This document shows positions 1 through 8,975 of a DNA stretch of 64,000 nucleotides, piece after piece. The stretch's first letter is position 1. The number at the start of each line of letters is the position of its first letter. A program made the translations under genes and the position numbers. Location: the NCBI GenBank assembly GCA_964194625.1, contig CAXMNC010000230.1, positions 1 to 64,000 of the forward strand, written 5' to 3'. This DNA comes from SPGG2 sp964194625 (GTDB lineage Bacteria > Pseudomonadota > Gammaproteobacteria > Acidiferrobacterales > SPGG2). The notes under the pieces were generated by a model. It made no database searches. It had not been told where the DNA came from and saw only the letters and a program-made list of their open reading frames with translations.

Positions 1-2
1 TC

Positions 3-74
3 AAAATCAAGAATGAAGGAATCGACGCGGTAATCAATAGTCTAGCGCACGTCGATAAGCAGGTGTCCCAGTGA
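3..74 (+). CDS. C-terminal end of an unidentified gene (partial)
   Basis: A frame open from the window edge runs through 23 sense codons to a TGA at 72-74, ending VINSLAHVDKQVSQ. The residues look helical and polar, as in many protein tails. The start lies outside the window and nothing identifies the family. The only support is that the frame is open and the composition is plausible, so this is a weak call. Confidence 0.25.
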   Translation, partial: KIKNEGIDAVINSLAHVDKQVSQ

Positions 75-415
75 ACGAATTGATCAAGCGGGGACCTTCG
101 CTACCAAATAGCAAGCGTTAACGTACTCGGGCAGTAGCCAGGCAGACTTGGAGTTCGGAGATTTGGTTGAAGTCGTCTTGTTTGGGGGTGAGGTAGAAGG
201 GCATGGGGCTCCCGTTACTCCACCAAAGCTTGGCAATATCTCGCCGCGAGATCCGCATCGACACGTTTTTTCAGTATCTCGCATAAAGACAGACATAAAG
301 TTTCGCCAGGCAGGAACCCCCACACGCGCTTGGTTTTACATTTGTGCCTAAGGTTAACGCCATAGCTCCAATCCATTTTGCGTCCATAACACCCGCTCAA
401 ACTCTATTTTTTCGT
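75..415. other. Stretch with no supported gene
   Basis: Only short overlapping frames of under 80 codons occur here on both strands. None has a ribosome binding site, a signal peptide or a recognisable motif. I see no tRNA, hairpin terminator or repeat. It may be decayed sequence, given the transposase-like scrap next to it. Confidence 0.5.
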
Positions 416-643
416 TTAACGAATATTGAACGTCTCAATTGCAGTATATCTCCGCTCTGCGATCACGTCGTCATGCCGAAAGGCTTTGTAATTCGATAGA
501 TGGCAATGGCACGCGAGGCAGAAGCGGTTGGGATTGTGGCCGGACAAGGATCCTATGCCGCCGTGGGAGTGACGGCGGTTGAATAGATAGCATAGCGGCC
601 TTGCTGGTCCCACATAGGAGGCGTAAGCTGGTTTTCGCGGCAC
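416..643 (-). pseudogene. Possible remnant of an IS3-family transposase (OrfB C-terminus)
   Basis: On the minus strand the frame reads AYASYVGPARPLCYLFNRR and then HSHGGIGSLS. The segment YLFNRRHSHGGIGSLS resembles the conserved end of IS3-family OrfB transposases, where a (F)YN-R-(R)RHS-x-G-x-SP motif follows the last DDE glutamate. One arginine and the SP proline are missing, the flanks do not fit the family, and no DDE residues or terminal inverted repeats are visible. If correct it is a short, decayed scrap. It could also be chance similarity. Confidence 0.3.
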
Positions 644-706
644 GGCATGAAGTCACGACCTCTACGCTCTAACATGCCTCGGACAACAGAATTGTTGGAG
701 GGTGCC

Positions 707-1123
707 ATGAAAAAATCCTTTCTCGTTTTGCCCCTGATCGCTGCGCTATTCGCTGTTAGCGCGGTGCAGGCGGATTCACCGACTCAGGTTGAGGGTGCCA
801 CCACGGTTGACGCGGCCACGGCGAAGGCCTTGTTTGACCGGGGGGTGCCATTCGTTGACGTGCGTGGCGGCTCCTACAGCGATGGTCACGTTCCTCGTGC
901 TGTCCACCTCAATTTGGCCACGGCGTTCGGCGAAGCCGAGCTTGCCGAGGCCGCGAGCAAAGACCAGGAGGTCGTTATTTACTGCGGTGGGCCCACCTGT
1001 AACCGTTCATCCAGAGCCTGCGAGATGGCCGTCTCTTGGGGTTTCAAGAAAGTTTACTACTTCCGAGGTGGGTATCCGGGCTGGAAGGCCGCAGGCTATC
1101 CGGTAAAGGAAAATCCGCTTTAG
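707..1123 (+). CDS. Periplasmic rhodanese-domain protein
   Basis: A 138-residue single-domain rhodanese exported by a signal peptide (residues 1-22, ending SAVQA). The fold signature DVRGGSYSDGHVPRA lies at residues 51-65, the active-site loop CGGPTC at 93-98, and the usual C-terminal GGYPGWKAAGYPV follows. Cys93 is the expected persulfide-bearing residue; Cys98 in the same loop is a second thiol. Rhodaneses move sulfane sulfur, but the natural substrate here is unknown. The ATG at 707 is chosen because TTGGAGG precedes it and it starts a clean signal peptide; an in-frame start at 647 would bury that peptide. It appears monocistronic, with a hairpin terminator 90 bases downstream. Confidence 0.9.
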   Translation: MKKSFLVLPLIAALFAVSAVQADSPTQVEGATTVDAATAKALFDRGVPFVDVRGGSYSDGHVPRAVHLNLATAFGEAELAEAASKDQEVVIYCGGPTCNRSSRACEMAVSWGFKKVYYFRGGYPGWKAAGYPVKENPL

Positions 1124-1213
1124 GCCATGGGCCTCACGGCTCTTGAACGCATGGGGCGACGGAGAAGGACGTTATAAGAAGAACTTAGTAACCAGATCTG
1201 TTTTATACATCCA

Positions 1214-1237
1214 CCCCGCCTTGTGCGGGGTTTTCTT
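1214..1237 (+). terminator. Rho-independent terminator after the rhodanese gene
   Basis: CCCCGC (1214-1219) pairs with GCGGGG (1225-1230) across a five-base loop and is followed directly by TTTTCTTTG. This is a standard intrinsic terminator about 90 bases past the rhodanese stop. Confidence 0.75.
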
Positions 1238-1386
1238 TGTCCGGCATCGTGAGGCTTTGGCGTAGCCGATCGTCTAAACTCCTCGCATATATGACACTGG
1301 ACAAGAGCTCTATGATGACTGTGTTGATCGGGTTTGCAAGCGAGCCCTATCAGTACAATCGGCAGGCCAGCATCTGAAGGGCAGGC

Positions 1387-2355
1387 ATGAGGATTGCCAT
1401 TTGGACGGGTATTCTGATCGGCTTAACCGGCTTGGCCTTCTTGATGGCTTGGCAGGGCTTCACAACAATCGCCGACCGGCTGGCCGATGCACATTGGGCG
1501 ATATTTCTTGTCGCTGTCTTCGCTTTGCCTGAATTGCTGTTAGGGACGGCCGGCTGGCGCTATTTGTTCGCTCCTAACAAGGCACCGCGATATTGGAATG
1601 CCCTCGTCGCAATGTGGATGGGCAGCTCAGTCAACCTTCTGTTGCCGGTAGCCACCATTGGGGGTGACCTAGTCAAGGCGCGCCAGTTAATACGCTATTC
1701 GGTCGCCGGCGCCGACGCTGCCGCATCGGTCGTGCTTGATAAGACAGTTCACCTTATCTCGATCCTTCTTTGGACGTTGATTGGCCTCGGCGCTCTCATT
1801 TCGATCAACCCATCACCTAGGTTAATCATGGCAGTGATTATCGGTTGGGTTGTGTTTGCGCTTGGGCTCGCCGGCTTCATCGTGGTGCAGCGAGCCGGTG
1901 CCTTCGGCTGGTTTGCCCACCTCGCTGTGAACGCTGCGAAGAGAGATCGGTTGCAAACTTGGGTCGAAGGCGCAACAAACGTAGATGCCAGGATACGTGA
2001 GGTATACCAACGCCCAAAGGCTATCCTCAAATCTAGTGCCCTTACACTCGGCGCGCGTATGGTCATGACCGGTGAGGTTTGGCTGGCAGCTCATCTGATG
2101 GGCTATCCCATCGGCCTTGATGAGAGCATTATGCTTAAGAGTTTGAGCATCGCATTGCGCAACGCGGCTTTCGTCGTGCCGGGAGGACTTGGAATCCAGG
2201 AGGGCAGCTATATCGCGTTGGGGGCAATTGCCGGCTTGCCAGCTGATCTAATGCTGTCTGTGTCACTCGCGACGAGGTTGCGTGAGCTGGTCGCGAGCGT
2301 ACCGGGGTTACTTGCTTGGCAATATGCGGAAAGCCGCATGGTTTGGCGTGGGTGA
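1387..2355 (+). CDS. HpnL-type integral membrane protein (UPF0104 / lysylphosphatidylglycerol synthase TM region)
   Basis: A 322-residue polytopic inner-membrane protein with about seven to eight hydrophobic segments spread over its length. It has the hallmarks of the UPF0104/HpnL family: an early GGDLVKARQL motif after a VNLLLPVATIG segment, VLDKTVHL in the middle, and a C-terminal VPGGLGIQEGSYIALGAIAG block. Relatives include the membrane half of lysylphosphatidylglycerol synthases and HpnL-like proteins found near hopanoid or lipid genes. No soluble aminoacyl-transferase domain is present, so lipid handling or flipping is only an inference. No lipid genes are next to it. The GGCT-fold gene downstream is on the other strand. 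Confidence 0.85.
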   Translation: MRIAIWTGILIGLTGLAFLMAWQGFTTIADRLADAHWAIFLVAVFALPELLLGTAGWRYLFAPNKAPRYWNALVAMWMGSSVNLLLPVATIGGDLVKARQLIRYSVAGADAAASVVLDKTVHLISILLWTLIGLGALISINPSPRLIMAVIIGWVVFALGLAGFIVVQRAGAFGWFAHLAVNAAKRDRLQTWVEGATNVDARIREVYQRPKAILKSSALTLGARMVMTGEVWLAAHLMGYPIGLDESIMLKSLSIALRNAAFVVPGGLGIQEGSYIALGAIAGLPADLMLSVSLATRLRELVASVPGLLAWQYAESRMVWRG

Positions 2356-2451
2356 GGAACGTTGTCTAGAATGAGTAATCCGACTTGGGAACATCGACAG
2401 CTCTATAGGTGAGTCCTACCAGAGTGATGATGTTTTCTAACGGCTTCGGCA

Positions 2452-2922
2452 TCAGCGGCGCAGCTTGTCTGCGTCCAGGGCAGCGCCTTGTTCGGTTGGT
2501 TGCATGAAAGACTTTATGTGGCCTATATAGGCCTCAGGCGCCTCTAGTTCAGTCGCACATCTTGCCAACTCGTTAACATAATCGGGGGCTGCTAGTGAAT
2601 CCTGGATATCGAATGATATGTAACAAAGCGCTGATTTCAAACTTCCATCTGCAAGTTCTGCAATCACCGGATATGGATAATAAGTAATACCGAACTTGTC
2701 ATTTAAATCACTATAGAGTCGCGAGATGTCTTGGTGTGAAATATGGGCCAACCCACCATATGAAACACAAGACTCATTCTGCTTCAGATTAACTCTAGGC
2801 CGAATTGAGAGTTCATAGCCATTCAGTTTGGCAGGGATGGTCGCCTCGCAATTGATTCCATACTCTCGGAGAATCTTGGCACTCATGAATGTGCCATAAA
2901 AGAAAACCCATACGTGTTCCAT
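2452..2922 (-). CDS. Gamma-glutamylcyclotransferase-like (GGCT/AIG2-fold) protein
   Basis: A 156-residue protein opening MEHVWVFFYGTFMS. The FFYGTFM stretch is the substrate-binding YGT(L/F)M signature at the start of GGCT/AIG2-like folds, and GGLAHIS and YPVIAEL fit later strands. Family members release 5-oxoproline from gamma-glutamyl compounds, but many are uncharacterised. The start at 2922 is chosen because AAAGGAAC lies just upstream on the minus strand; the open frame extends further (to 3033) without an RBS or family similarity. The gene sits alone and converges on the HpnL-type gene. Confidence 0.7.
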   Translation of the reverse strand: MEHVWVFFYGTFMSAKILREYGINCEATIPAKLNGYELSIRPRVNLKQNESCVSYGGLAHISHQDISRLYSDLNDKFGITYYPYPVIAELADGSLKSALCYISFDIQDSLAAPDYVNELARCATELEAPEAYIGHIKSFMQPTEQGAALDADKLRR

Positions 2923-3281
2923 AGGCAGTGTTCCTTTGTCAGCCGAACGATCATTGAACGTGTTATGCTCACATCGCAGCCACTTTTGTTGAAAAATCTT
3001 ACCTAGTTTCCTGCAATAAGTCGCCAAAACCACCCCAAGGACCTTTTCCTTGATTCATATTAAGCTCACGGGCGTATACTAGGGCTCTATTGATACATTC
3101 CCACTAGCCTGAGCCGCCCAGGCCCACGGGAGGGCAACATGACTAGACAACAATCTCAGTACCCGAACGGACTCGACATTACATTGACCAGCTTTTCTAA
3201 GTCTTCTGGCTACACGCCTTTTGGCGTCCAGCCGTGCACCGTCTTCTCCGGAAAATGATGACAAACGTCGGGAGTGAATCC

Positions 3282-3738
3282 ATGAAGCTGTGCAGAAACC
3301 TCTTCGTTCTTCTGTTTGCAAGTACCGGTTTGTTATCGGCCCCGTTTCAGGTATCAGCACGAAGCACGGTAGTGCTAGATTTCGAGAGCTTGGCGCACAC
3401 GGATGAGTTTATCTCTGTACCATCGCCGCACCGCGAATTTGGCTTCGCCGTAACGAGCAGCGTTACCGTTGGTTCTCCTACCTTTACTGTCTTCGGCCCC
3501 GACGATTCGCGCTTCGCGGGATCCGCTAATTTGTTGTCAATCAGCGTGTCCGAATGGAACCCGCGGGGTTGTCGGAATTGCAATCCACCGTGACGCACAG
3601 CTTCGTTCTCGATCAGGTATTCGGCTATTAGCAGCCGCCATCACCACAACTGGGCAGGTTGCGCTTCTGCATAAACACAACTACATCAGAGATACCGAGA
3701 CAGGGCTTGATTGGCACACTCTGCGGGATCGTCTGTAG
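3282..3738 (+). pseudogene. Broken PEP-CTERM-type secreted protein gene
   Basis: The frame from 3282 encodes a signal peptide (MKLCRNLFVLLFASTGLLSA) and then VVLDFESL, an opening common in secreted PEP-CTERM or related exopolymer-associated proteins, but it stops at 3593 after only 103 residues. In another frame further on, NYIRDTETGLDWHTL (within 3640-3738) resembles the D-T-x-T-G-L-x-W-L-D-L motif typical of the same protein class. No PEP-CTERM sorting tail is visible. I read this as one or two decayed genes of that class. A short intact secreted protein ending at 3593 is the alternative. Confidence 0.4.
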
Positions 3739-3877
3739 CGGCATTGCCAGACAGTCCGTTAGACCAGGCAACAAGGAGAACTGTCGAAATGGAGAAGCGA
3801 ATAACTAGTGGTATTTCGCTTTACAACTTCGACCCCAAATGACCAAAAAGGCAGTTACTGAAAGGAGGTAAGCCGAA

Positions 3878-3904
3878 ATGCATCAACCGATGATGATGGA
3901 TTAA
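3878..3904 (+). other. Eight-codon mini-ORF behind a consensus Shine-Dalgarno
   Basis: AAAGGAGG (3861-3868) stands ten bases before an ATG that is followed by only seven codons (HQPMMMD) and TAA. The RBS is among the strongest in the window, yet no gene continues. It could be the preserved start of a deleted gene or a leader peptide. The next real gene starts about 175 bases downstream, and no attenuator hairpin is evident. Confidence 0.25.
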
Positions 3905-4079
3905 ATGATGGGGTGGACACGACCTTGAGTTATCGGGGTCATTTCTTCAACGCCCGTGAGTTGCCGAGAGCGATGTGGAGCAACGCGGGTTCGCAGTAAA
4001 GGTCACTAGATCGTAAACTATCCGCTGCTGAAGTACGGAAGGCCGGCGCTAAGACCCTTTTGTGCGAAAGAAGGAGCGG

Positions 4080-5006
4080 ATGAAAAGTTCGGTGAAGATA
4101 TCGTTGGCGGCGAAGCTTCTGACTTTGGCCCTGATTTCTAACTTCTGTGTCGGGATCGCTTCCGCAGGCCCCGCTAGCCTTGACGAGCTGCGGAGAAACC
4201 ATGCCGCGTACCAATTGTGGAAGCAGCGAAACAATCCGGATATCCAGTTCTTCTTAGAGACGACGAAGCTAGAAAGTACGTTCGTAGCCCGAATGGGAGT
4301 TGAGGCGGCAGGGCGCTCGTTGGTCGAATTGGCTCTGATACTGGGCGAGCCGGGCGCATGGTGTGAATTCATGCCGCTGCACTTGAACGTAAAGGCATGT
4401 GTATCAGTCGCAAACGGCAGTGATCGAGAGGTAACATTATACTTCGGCAAGAAACACTACCAGCGTCCCAAGAAAGCCAAGCCCCTGACCCTTAGCTTCA
4501 GCAGCAAACATACGGCAGATTTGTTTAGCGTCAATCTGTACGCAGAGAAGGGGCCTTATGGCACCTCCGATTATCACATTGAGCTCTACGTCATACCGAC
4601 AACTGACGGCGTCTACGGTGAACTCAGGGTTTCGCAGCGATTCGGTAAGTTCGCGAAGAGACTCGGAAAGTTGTATCTGGCGACGATCGGTCGACACAAG
4701 GAGGGATTTACCGTGCTCGATTACGACAGAGACGGCGAGCCGCAATATGTTAGGGGTATACGGGGCGTTGCCGAGCGTAATATCGTCCGCTATCTGCTGG
4801 CAATCAAAGTGTTTCTCGAATCCCAAGAGTTGGCGGGTAAGGAGGTCTTTCAGCGCCGGGCCGAACTATGGTTTGATGCGACCGAAACTTATAAAAGACA
4901 GTTGCACGAACTCCCTCGCCAAGAGTACCTCGATAACGTGCGGCGCGAGTACGATAATCAAGTTGCTCTACAGCAGAGCCTGTCGCCACAACTGTCGTCA
5001 CAATGA
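4080..5006 (+). CDS. Conserved-looking secreted protein of unknown function
   Basis: A 308-residue protein with an N-terminal signal peptide ending near IASAGPASLDEL, so it is probably periplasmic. The rest is soluble, mixed alpha/beta, with a charged C-terminal helical region (about residues 245-300) rich in Q, R and E. I recognise no catalytic motif. The ATG at 4080 is preceded by AAGGAG at short spacing; a GTG at 4062 in the same frame is the alternative and would add six residues. It has no operon partner: the next gene downstream is convergent. Confidence 0.65.
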   Translation: MKSSVKISLAAKLLTLALISNFCVGIASAGPASLDELRRNHAAYQLWKQRNNPDIQFFLETTKLESTFVARMGVEAAGRSLVELALILGEPGAWCEFMPLHLNVKACVSVANGSDREVTLYFGKKHYQRPKKAKPLTLSFSSKHTADLFSVNLYAEKGPYGTSDYHIELYVIPTTDGVYGELRVSQRFGKFAKRLGKLYLATIGRHKEGFTVLDYDRDGEPQYVRGIRGVAERNIVRYLLAIKVFLESQELAGKEVFQRRAELWFDATETYKRQLHELPRQEYLDNVRREYDNQVALQQSLSPQLSSQ

Positions 5007-5087
5007 CCTGAAGAATGCCCGCGGCGCAGATCGCTCAGGCTGACTGTTTACGCCTGCCAAATTTTAGGAACCGCGTTTGCTTGACTT

Positions 5088-5399
5088 CTATAGCACCCGA
5101 AATATCTGCCAGTGCGGTGTACCGGATACGATATATGGTTCGATGTCCTTACTCCATTGTTTATGGGCTTCTATCGTACCGAGCTTCTTCCAGGCCGCGC
5201 CGAGGTCAGCGAGATCTTCAATCTCCACGTCCGACTGAATGGTTGACTCCAACGCGCCCACCGCACCAGTCAAAAGCCGAACCTTATCCGGCGTCCAGCC
5301 GACTTGCGACCCAATTTCCTCGTTCCAGCGCTTCAACATATCGATAACAGTCTGTTTGTGACCAAAACGGGCTTCAATTTGCCAACGTGCAATCATCAT
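5088..5399 (-). CDS. Small protein of dimeric alpha/beta-barrel (NIPSNAP/ABM-like) character
   Basis: A 103-residue protein opening MMIARWQIEARFGHKQT and ending HWQIFRVL. The pattern of a first strand, then GHKxxxxxMLKRWNEE, then a long helix with EDLADLGAAWKKL and a closing WEIYRV-type strand matches small ferredoxin-like proteins that dimerise into an alpha/beta barrel. Enzymatic role unknown. The start at 5399 follows GAGGAG with seven-base spacing on the minus strand, which rules out the longer frame to 5501. It converges with the secreted-protein gene at 4080. Confidence 0.7.
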   Translation of the reverse strand: MMIARWQIEARFGHKQTVIDMLKRWNEEIGSQVGWTPDKVRLLTGAVGALESTIQSDVEIEDLADLGAAWKKLGTIEAHKQWSKDIEPYIVSGTPHWQIFRVL

Positions 5400-5761
5400 G
5401 GTGTGTCTCCTCATCCATCGTATTTTAACGAGGCGAGCAATGCGCTTGGGCCATATCAGGGGTGTCGTCGCATCTGTCCAACGCTGGGAACACCCGCCCA
5501 TCTCGCCACGGCAGGTTCAGCTAATGTGAACGCTACCTAACCAGTGCTCTGAACGTCCGCTAATAAAACTCTGCTGACGTAGTTTAAAACTTTCCACTCG
5601 CTGTTCCTAATTAGCGAAACAGCTCGGGGACCTTCGGGTCAGTCTCCGCTGGCGCTCCTTGCCCATCGCATGTGGGCTTCTTCAAGGATGATTCGAACTC
5701 CTGACGAGGGCCAAGAGGACAAAGCTCACTTTGTGTGGACTTTTTCTTTATCATCGGTGCA

Positions 5762-7027
5762 ATGAAAAATCTCTGGGAAGCTACCGCGGAACCGTCCCCC
5801 GAGTCCGAGCCGCTGGCCGGGAACCGCAGCGCAGACGTAGCCGTGATCGGCGCTGGATTCACCGGTTGTGCGGTGGCGCTACGTTTGGCACAAGCCAGCA
5901 CCGACGTCTGTGTTCTTGAGGCGGAGGATATTGGCTATGGCGCATCAGGGCGTAACGTCGGGCTAGTGAACGCGGGCTTGTGGGTGGAGCCGCAGAAGAT
6001 AGAGGTTGAGTTAGGTCAGGAGAACGCACAGCGTCTTAACGATATGCTGATGCGGGCGCCGGACGTGGTTTTCGATTTGATCGAAAAGCATAGTATTGCT
6101 TGCGAGGCGACACGGGCGGGCACGCTGTACTGTGCGCATGCGCGGCGTGAGTTTCGAAAGCTTGAGCGGCGAGCAGAGCAACTCATCGCAGCTGGAGCAC
6201 CGATTAAGCTGCTCTCACCGGATGAGGCGCGTGAGAAGACGGGGTCCGACGCGTTCCACGGTGCACTATTAGATCCCCGTGCTGGCACCATTCAGCCGCT
6301 TAGCTACGTCCGCGGATTGGCGAAAGCGGCGAGTAAGGCAGGGGCCAAGCTTTACACCCGCTCGCGGGTCAACGCACTCACACATGATGGCGAGCAATGG
6401 CGCGTCGCGACCAATCAAGGTTCAGTAAGCGCTAAGTCGGTGATTCTCGCCACCAACGCATACACGGCGTCGCTAGATTCGGCGACGATGCCATCGTTCG
6501 TACCGGTTCACTACTGTCAGTTTGCTACTGCGCCTTTAAGAAAAGATCTGGCTCGCACAATATTGCCGGAACGTCAGGGGGCATGGGATACGGCGACGGT
6601 AATGTCGTCATTTCGATTGGATAACAATGACCGACTGATTGTTGGTGGTGTCGGGCGGCTCGACGGACCCGGCGCGCGTGCACACGCAGCATGGGCGCGT
6701 CGAAAACTGAAGAGCCTCTTTCCCGCGGTGCAAGCTAAGCACTTCGAATTCGGATGGTCGGGCCGTATGGCGATAACCGGTGACCGCTTGCCCAAGATCG
6801 CAAGGATCGGGCCTGGCGGGTTGGTGGTGCATGGCTACAATGGCCGTGGCATCGGCCCGGGGACGATCTTTGGGACCGCTTTGGCTGATTACATTCTGGG
6901 TGCCGACGAAACAGTATTGCCGCTACCTGTTCTGGATCGACATAGTGAATCGTTCCGGTTGCTTAAGTCGTGCTTCTACGAGGTTGGGGCGACCGTGTTT
7001 CACTTGTTGAGTGCGCGGGTTAAGTAG
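5762..7027 (+). CDS. FAD-dependent amine/amino-acid oxidoreductase (DAO family)
   Basis: A 421-residue DAO-type flavoprotein. The Rossmann dinucleotide motif VAVIGAGFTGCAVAL lies near residues 26-40, followed by LEAEDIGYGASGRNVG, which aligns with the FAD-contacting GxSxRN region of gamma-glutamylputrescine oxidase (PuuB)-like enzymes. The C-terminal GYNGRGIGPGT is the second FAD loop. Such enzymes oxidise secondary or primary amines; the substrate is not readable here. The start at 5762 is preferred over 5735 because the residues between do not fit the family. The MttB-type methyltransferase gene immediately past the next small gene makes a methylamine or betaine-like substrate plausible, though that gene is convergent. 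Confidence 0.85.
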   Translation: MKNLWEATAEPSPESEPLAGNRSADVAVIGAGFTGCAVALRLAQASTDVCVLEAEDIGYGASGRNVGLVNAGLWVEPQKIEVELGQENAQRLNDMLMRAPDVVFDLIEKHSIACEATRAGTLYCAHARREFRKLERRAEQLIAAGAPIKLLSPDEAREKTGSDAFHGALLDPRAGTIQPLSYVRGLAKAASKAGAKLYTRSRVNALTHDGEQWRVATNQGSVSAKSVILATNAYTASLDSATMPSFVPVHYCQFATAPLRKDLARTILPERQGAWDTATVMSSFRLDNNDRLIVGGVGRLDGPGARAHAAWARRKLKSLFPAVQAKHFEFGWSGRMAITGDRLPKIARIGPGGLVVHGYNGRGIGPGTIFGTALADYILGADETVLPLPVLDRHSESFRLLKSCFYEVGATVFHLLSARVK

Positions 7028-7035
7028 GTGCTGCC

Positions 7036-7326
7036 ATGATTGATGATCACTGTCTTCGACAGGAGGTGGACAAGATCCGCGCCGAGCTTAAGCACCTTGA
7101 CCAACTCGAAGATGTGCTCGACGAGGCGCGTGGTGAGTTCGAGCATGAATTGCGACGAGCGGGGGACGCGCTAATGAGAGCGGGCGGGCGTTCCTGGGGT
7201 GCCGAAAAGCGAATTAAGGAGTTGAAGGGCAATATTGCGCTCAATCGCAAAGACCTGGACGAAAATGAAAAGCGGCGCCAAGAACTCGAAGCTCGTCTTA
7301 AGAATATCGAGCAAAAACTCTCCTAG
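7036..7326 (+). CDS. Small coiled-coil protein of unknown function
   Basis: A 96-residue, highly charged, almost entirely helical protein with heptad-like spacing throughout (VDKIRAELKHLDQLEDVLDE, ENEKRRQELEARLKNIEQKL). No signal peptide or catalytic motif. It starts eight bases after the oxidoreductase stop on the same strand, so it is probably co-transcribed with it. Its TAG overlaps the stop of the convergent MttB-family gene by four bases (CTAG serves both strands). Confidence 0.65.
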   Translation: MIDDHCLRQEVDKIRAELKHLDQLEDVLDEARGEFEHELRRAGDALMRAGGRSWGAEKRIKELKGNIALNRKDLDENEKRRQELEARLKNIEQKLS

Positions 7327-8882
7327 AAATCGGTGGGCGCACCACCTTCTTCTTTGCGCTTGATGACAAACGCCTCAAGCTCCTCTCGCAGGCTCTCTTC
7401 CATTGTAGGTGGTGTGTATTCTTTGATGAGCTGTTTCCAGAGTTTGTTGGCACGTTCGAGCACTGTTTCCGACCCTGCTTCTTGCCAACTCTCAAAATTA
7501 CGCCAATCGGAAAGAAACGGACTATAAAAGGCAGTGCGGTAACGGCTTTGCGTATGATCGCAACCGAAAAAGTGTCCACTGGAGCCCACTTCTCGGATTG
7601 CCTCGAGCGCAAGGTCATCATCGGTGGTGGAAATCTGTTGATGGTAATAAATAAATTGTTGTAGGACTTCGCAGTCCATGACAAACTTCTCAAAGCTTGC
7701 CGCAAGCCCGCCCTCAAGCCAACCGGCAGCATGGAACATCATATGCGCGTGCCCGCTTGTGCTACCCCAAAGCGAAAACACACTCTCCCACATGGCCTGC
7801 GCGTCGGCACAGTTCGCGGCGTTGGCGTTGGAGGCGCGCAACGGTAGCTTGTAGTGCCTCGCTAACTGACCCGAGATCTGCATCGCGCGCATGTATTCTG
7901 GCGTCCCAAACGCGGGCGCCCCCGACTTCATGTCGACATTCGATGTAAAAGCGCCGTAAACCACAGGCGCCCCGGGCCTTACCGTCTGTAGCAATGCGAT
8001 CGCGGCCAGGCACTCGGCCGTTTGTTGGGCCAGGGCGCCGGCGAGTGTTACCGGGGCCATGGCACCGGCAAGCGTGAACGGCGTGACCACGACGCATTGG
8101 TTACGTCGGGCCAGACGCATGGCGCCATCGAGCATTGGCCAATCGTGCTTTAACGGAGAGGAAGAATTGATGTTGGTAAACATTCGCGGCGTGGCCTCAA
8201 ATTCTTCATGTGTTAGCCCAGCCGCGATTCGAAACATTTCTATTGCATCCTCAACCCGTACCGTGCCCAAGGAGTAAGCATGCGATGCCTTGTCGGTGAG
8301 CGTCAGCTTGTCGTATAGCGCATCGAGGTGCCGGGTCGACGCATGGATATCCACCGGTTCGACTGGATAGCCACCGATCATATGAAGGCAATTAAAGGTC
8401 TGCGATAGCTTCAGAAAATTCCGGTAGTCGGCGCGATTACCCACGCGGCGCCCGCGGTCAATATCGGTTGCGTTCGGTGGGCTAGATACCGGGCTAAAGG
8501 CGAGCTTGTCACCGCCAATAAAGATTTTGCGAGAGGGATTGCGAGGTGTAATCGTAAACGCCGACGGGGCCTTGGCCACTTGTTGCATAACGAAGTCCCG
8601 ACCCATTCGCACCCGATCGGAATCCGATGCGACATCACAGCCGGCGTCTTTCAGAATTGTCTTTGCTTCTTCGTTGAGGAAGTCGACGCCTATTTCCTCG
8701 AGTACGCGCATGGCGGTGTCATGAATGCGCTCGATGCCGTCGGCGTCTAGCGGCTCGATGGGCTTATCGGCGTATTGCAGCTGCTTCCACTCGAGTTGTT
8801 CTAGGGTGGGTCGTTGCTGCTGGACACCTTGTTTACGACGCCGGCGTCCGCGTTTTTCGCCAACCACTGATTCCTCAACCAT
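7323..8882 (-). CDS. MttB-family trimethylamine-methyltransferase-like protein (non-pyrrolysine)
   Basis: A 519-residue TIM-barrel methyltransferase of the MttB superfamily. Family features are the N-terminal LDADGIERIHDTAMRVLEEIGV block, TPRNPSRKIFIGG, and the long conserved middle and C-terminal sections including SNANAANCADAQAMWES and AGWLEGGLAASFEKFVMDCE. Archaeal MttB carries pyrrolysine encoded by an in-frame TAG; here the frame has no internal TAG, so it belongs to the non-Pyl clade, where characterised members demethylate glycine betaine or related quaternary amines and pass the methyl group to a corrinoid protein. No corrinoid protein gene is visible nearby. The ATG at 8882 has GGAGGGG upstream. 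Confidence 0.88.
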   Translation of the reverse strand: MVEESVVGEKRGRRRRKQGVQQQRPTLEQLEWKQLQYADKPIEPLDADGIERIHDTAMRVLEEIGVDFLNEEAKTILKDAGCDVASDSDRVRMGRDFVMQQVAKAPSAFTITPRNPSRKIFIGGDKLAFSPVSSPPNATDIDRGRRVGNRADYRNFLKLSQTFNCLHMIGGYPVEPVDIHASTRHLDALYDKLTLTDKASHAYSLGTVRVEDAIEMFRIAAGLTHEEFEATPRMFTNINSSSPLKHDWPMLDGAMRLARRNQCVVVTPFTLAGAMAPVTLAGALAQQTAECLAAIALLQTVRPGAPVVYGAFTSNVDMKSGAPAFGTPEYMRAMQISGQLARHYKLPLRASNANAANCADAQAMWESVFSLWGSTSGHAHMMFHAAGWLEGGLAASFEKFVMDCEVLQQFIYYHQQISTTDDDLALEAIREVGSSGHFFGCDHTQSRYRTAFYSPFLSDWRNFESWQEAGSETVLERANKLWKQLIKEYTPPTMEESLREELEAFVIKRKEEGGAPTDF

Positions 8883-8975
8883 TCATCCCCTCCACGTGAG
8901 CGAACCTTCATTCCATAATAGAAGGCGCATTATATTGAACTTGAGTTGCTGGGTAATTAGGGCCGTTTGGATCTA

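Noticed and set aside
7323..8882. Pyrrolysine-encoding mttB
   Set aside because: The 519-codon frame has no internal TAG, and no pylT/pylS or corrinoid gene is visible.
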